13,873 bases of DNA from Verrucomicrobiota bacterium (GTDB taxonomy: Bacteria; Verrucomicrobiota; Verrucomicrobiia; Limisphaerales; UBA11358). Made by a program: the position numbers and the translations under genes. A model generated the notes under the pieces. The model saw only the letters and a program-made list of their open reading frames with translations. It was not told the DNA's origin and made no database searches. Below are positions 12,644-13,873 of this stretch, piece after piece; positions within the stretch are counted from its first letter, which is position 1; each line of letters opens with the position of its first letter. The stretch is taken from the NCBI GenBank assembly GCA_026225155.1, contig JAMFSG010000203.1, positions 1-13,873 on the forward strand, written 5' to 3'.

Positions 12644-13627
12644 TCAACCGCCGACTTCCGCGCGTGCTTCCGCCGCGAGCGCGGTGCTCAAATAACGTTC
12701 GCCCGTCGAGCAAGCGACCGTGACAATCGTCTTGCCTTTGTTTTCCGGACGTTTGGCAACTTCAATGGCGGCGATGACATTCGCGCCCGTCGAGATGCCG
12801 ACCAAAATTCCTTCTTCCTTCGCGAGCCGGCGTGCCATCGCAAACGCGTCGTCGTTGGAAACTTGCACACATTCGACAATCTGTGGATTGCCCGCGCTGT
12901 CTTTCAAATGCAAATTCTGCGGCACAAAACCCGCGCCCGTGCCTTGAATTTTATGCGGACCCGGCTTGACCGGTTCGCCCGCGAGCGTCTGCGAAATCAC
13001 CGGCGAATCTTTCGGCTCGACCGCGATGGCTTGGAACGACGGTTTCTTCGGCTTGATGGCTTCGACAACGCCCGTGATCGTTCCGCCAGTTCCAACGGCG
13101 GCAACTAAAATATCAATCTTGCCGTCCGTGTCTTCCCAAAGCTCAACGGCGGTCGTCTTGGAATGGATTGCCGGATTGGCCGGATTATTGAACTGCTGCG
13201 GAATCCATGAGTTCGGCGTTTCTTTCGCCAAAGCTTCTGCACGCGCAATCGCGCCTTTCATGCCTTCCGCGCCGGGCGTCAAAACCAGTTTTGCGCCGAG
13301 CATCGCCAGCAACGTGCGCCGTTCGAGCGACATCGTTTCGGGCATCGTCAAAATCAATTTGTAGCCTTTCGCCGCCGCGACGAACGCCAGCGCGATGCCG
13401 GTGTTGCCGCTGGTCGGCTCGATGATGACGGTGTCTTTTTTGAGGATGCCGCGTTTTTCCGCGTCTTCAATCATCGCCGCGCCGATACGATCCTTGACGC
13501 TGCTCAACGGATTGAAAAATTCGCACTTGAGAAGAATCGTCGCGTCCACGCCCGCCGTGACTTTGTTCAATTTGACCAACGGCGTGCGGCCGACCGTTTC
13601 GACGATGTTGTTGTAAATGCGTCCCAT
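12644..13627 (-). CDS. cysK: Cysteine synthase (O-acetylserine sulfhydrylase), PLP-dependent
   Basis: 327 aa, the usual length. Fold-type II PLP enzyme: IVETVGRTPLVKLNKV near the N-terminus, PLP-binding Lys45 in NPLSSVKDRIG, the substrate loop EPTSGNTGIA (around residue 70-79), the phosphate-binding GTGGTITGV, and the C-terminal ACSTGERYLST whose Ser/Thr contacts the pyridine nitrogen. It joins O-acetylserine with sulfide to give cysteine in the cytoplasm. Similarity to CysK rather than cystathionine beta-synthase comes from the absence of CBS domains and the CysK-like short length. The CysM alternative is not excluded. ATG at 13627 is preceded by ACTAAATTTTT and no Shine-Dalgarno. Upstream is a structured leader or RNA end with an intrinsic terminator about 90 bases before the start, which may regulate it. 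Confidence 0.93.
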   Translation of the reverse strand: MGRIYNNIVETVGRTPLVKLNKVTAGVDATILLKCEFFNPLSSVKDRIGAAMIEDAEKRGILKKDTVIIEPTSGNTGIALAFVAAAKGYKLILTMPETMSLERRTLLAMLGAKLVLTPGAEGMKGAIARAEALAKETPNSWIPQQFNNPANPAIHSKTTAVELWEDTDGKIDILVAAVGTGGTITGVVEAIKPKKPSFQAIAVEPKDSPVISQTLAGEPVKPGPHKIQGTGAGFVPQNLHLKDSAGNPQIVECVQVSNDDAFAMARRLAKEEGILVGISTGANVIAAIEVAKRPENKGKTIVTVACSTGERYLSTALAAEARAEVGG

Positions 13628-13712
13628 AAAAATTTAGTAGAATAGTTTGGTTGTTTGGCGAAAGAAAATTTCAACCCAATGCGCAGCAAGCGCAAGCAAT
13701 TTTTATCGCGCG

Positions 13713-13761
13713 CCAAATAAAAACAATAAGTCCCTGCTCAACCTTTCGGTCGAACAGGGAC
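13713..13761 (-). terminator. Intrinsic terminator upstream of cysK
   Basis: On the minus strand GTCCCTG (13761-13755) pairs with CAGGGAC (13736-13730), and an inner GACC/GGTT region extends the stem around a GAAA loop. The T-rich tail TTATTGTTTTTATTT follows at once. It ends a transcript coming from beyond the right edge or starting between 13762 and 13873, and lies about 90 bases upstream of the cysK start on the same strand. Confidence 0.8.
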
Positions 13762-13873
13762 AAATGGGGGATGGGAGTTCGCCATGCTCTCTTTCCCTAA
13801 CCGACATTAGGCGCGCCCTTGCGGGGCTGCCGGTTTCCCGACGCTATTCTCCACGGCAAGCGGAGTTTCCGGC
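13762..13873 (-). ncRNA. Structured RNA segment of unknown class (leader or 3' part of an RNA gene), runs off right edge
   Basis: No long frame is open, yet the segment is full of complementary pieces on the minus strand: GCCGG at the edge with CCGGC near 13829-13833, CTCC...GGAG (around 13850-13865), GCCC-CGCAA-GGGC (13814-13827), CCTAA-TGTCGG-TTAGG (13796-13811) and GGG...CCC (13769-13796). It leads straight into the terminator. A core reading GAAACCGGCAGCC (13837-13825) then GCGCCTAATGTC (13814-13803) faintly recalls the S-box (SAM-I) core, but the K-turn and P1 are not shown, so I do not assign a class. A 15-codon frame starts at 13785 (ATG) with AAAGAGAG before it. Could be a cysK leader or the end of an independent RNA. 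Confidence 0.45.

Noticed and set aside
13738..13785. 15-codon minus-strand frame treated as a gene
   Set aside because: Too short to claim as a CDS and its end lies in the terminator stem; kept only as a possible leader peptide in the findings.
13762..13873. Assignment to S-box, RNase P, 6S, tmRNA, SRP, cobalamin, FMN or fluoride riboswitch
   Set aside because: I compared the key conserved strings of each from memory; only short chance-level matches were found and no class explains the full set of hairpins.
1..13873. CRISPR array, prophage, toxin-antitoxin or transposase genes
   Set aside because: No regularly spaced repeats of 25-40 bp and no product with such motifs was found; mobile traces are limited to the tRNA fragment and hairpin repeats.

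Overview
This window reads as chromosomal DNA of a free-living Gram-negative bacterium, most likely of the Verrucomicrobiota (Pedosphaera/Limisphaerales-like). That placement is inference. It rests on moderately GC-rich genes separated by AT-rich gaps, intergenic hairpin repeats of the ACAGAAG and GTAGGGC kinds, start codons mostly lacking Shine-Dalgarno sequences, and signal peptides on several Asn/Thr-rich proteins. No 16S rRNA or other strict phylogenetic marker is present.

Left part (1-1460). The 5' end of a gene for an exported protein runs off the left edge on the minus strand. Next to it is a short minus-strand reading frame that looks like the C-terminal helix-turn-helix of a sigma-70-like protein. 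About 700 bases without a convincing gene follow. They hold the 5' half of a tRNA-Ser(GCU) gene cut in the anticodon stem, a 10-bp tandem repeat and several small hairpins. This stretch looks like a worn integration or rearrangement site.

Centre (1461-8293). A sigma-54 activator (receiver-AAA+-Fis) with an eroded receiver pocket is followed, across a gap with nested alternative inverted repeats, by a tightly overlapping three-gene minus-strand operon: a 191-aa secreted or anchored protein, an exported TPR protein and a 147-aa FlgN-like helical protein. Facing it divergently is a two-gene plus-strand operon: an HDOD-domain protein, then a membrane protein whose periplasmic part matches the 7TMR-HDED sensor domain. 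That domain is normally fused to a 7TM-HD phosphodiesterase of the PgpH kind. Here it is carried on one transmembrane helix with a cytoplasmic coiled coil, and an HD-superfamily protein is encoded just upstream as a separate chain. This split arrangement is the most interesting point of the window.

Right part (8362-13873). Housekeeping and metabolic genes: a GlcD/D-lactate-dehydrogenase-type flavoprotein, a WYL-domain transcriptional regulator, transcription terminator Rho (short form without the N-terminal Rho_N bundle), a small two-helix membrane protein and cysteine synthase. Two copies of a ~60-nt imperfect hairpin repeat flank the WYL gene, and one lies inside a larger symmetric repeat block that also supplies a terminator. 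Upstream of cysteine synthase a strongly structured region ends in a clear intrinsic terminator on the same strand. It may be a regulatory leader of cysK or the 3' end of an RNA gene lying beyond the right edge.

The central genes plausibly form an envelope-sensing and motility/adhesion-like control locus (sigma-54 regulator, FlgN-like protein, HDOD protein, periplasmic sensor), but no structural flagellar gene is seen, so this is only a hypothesis.
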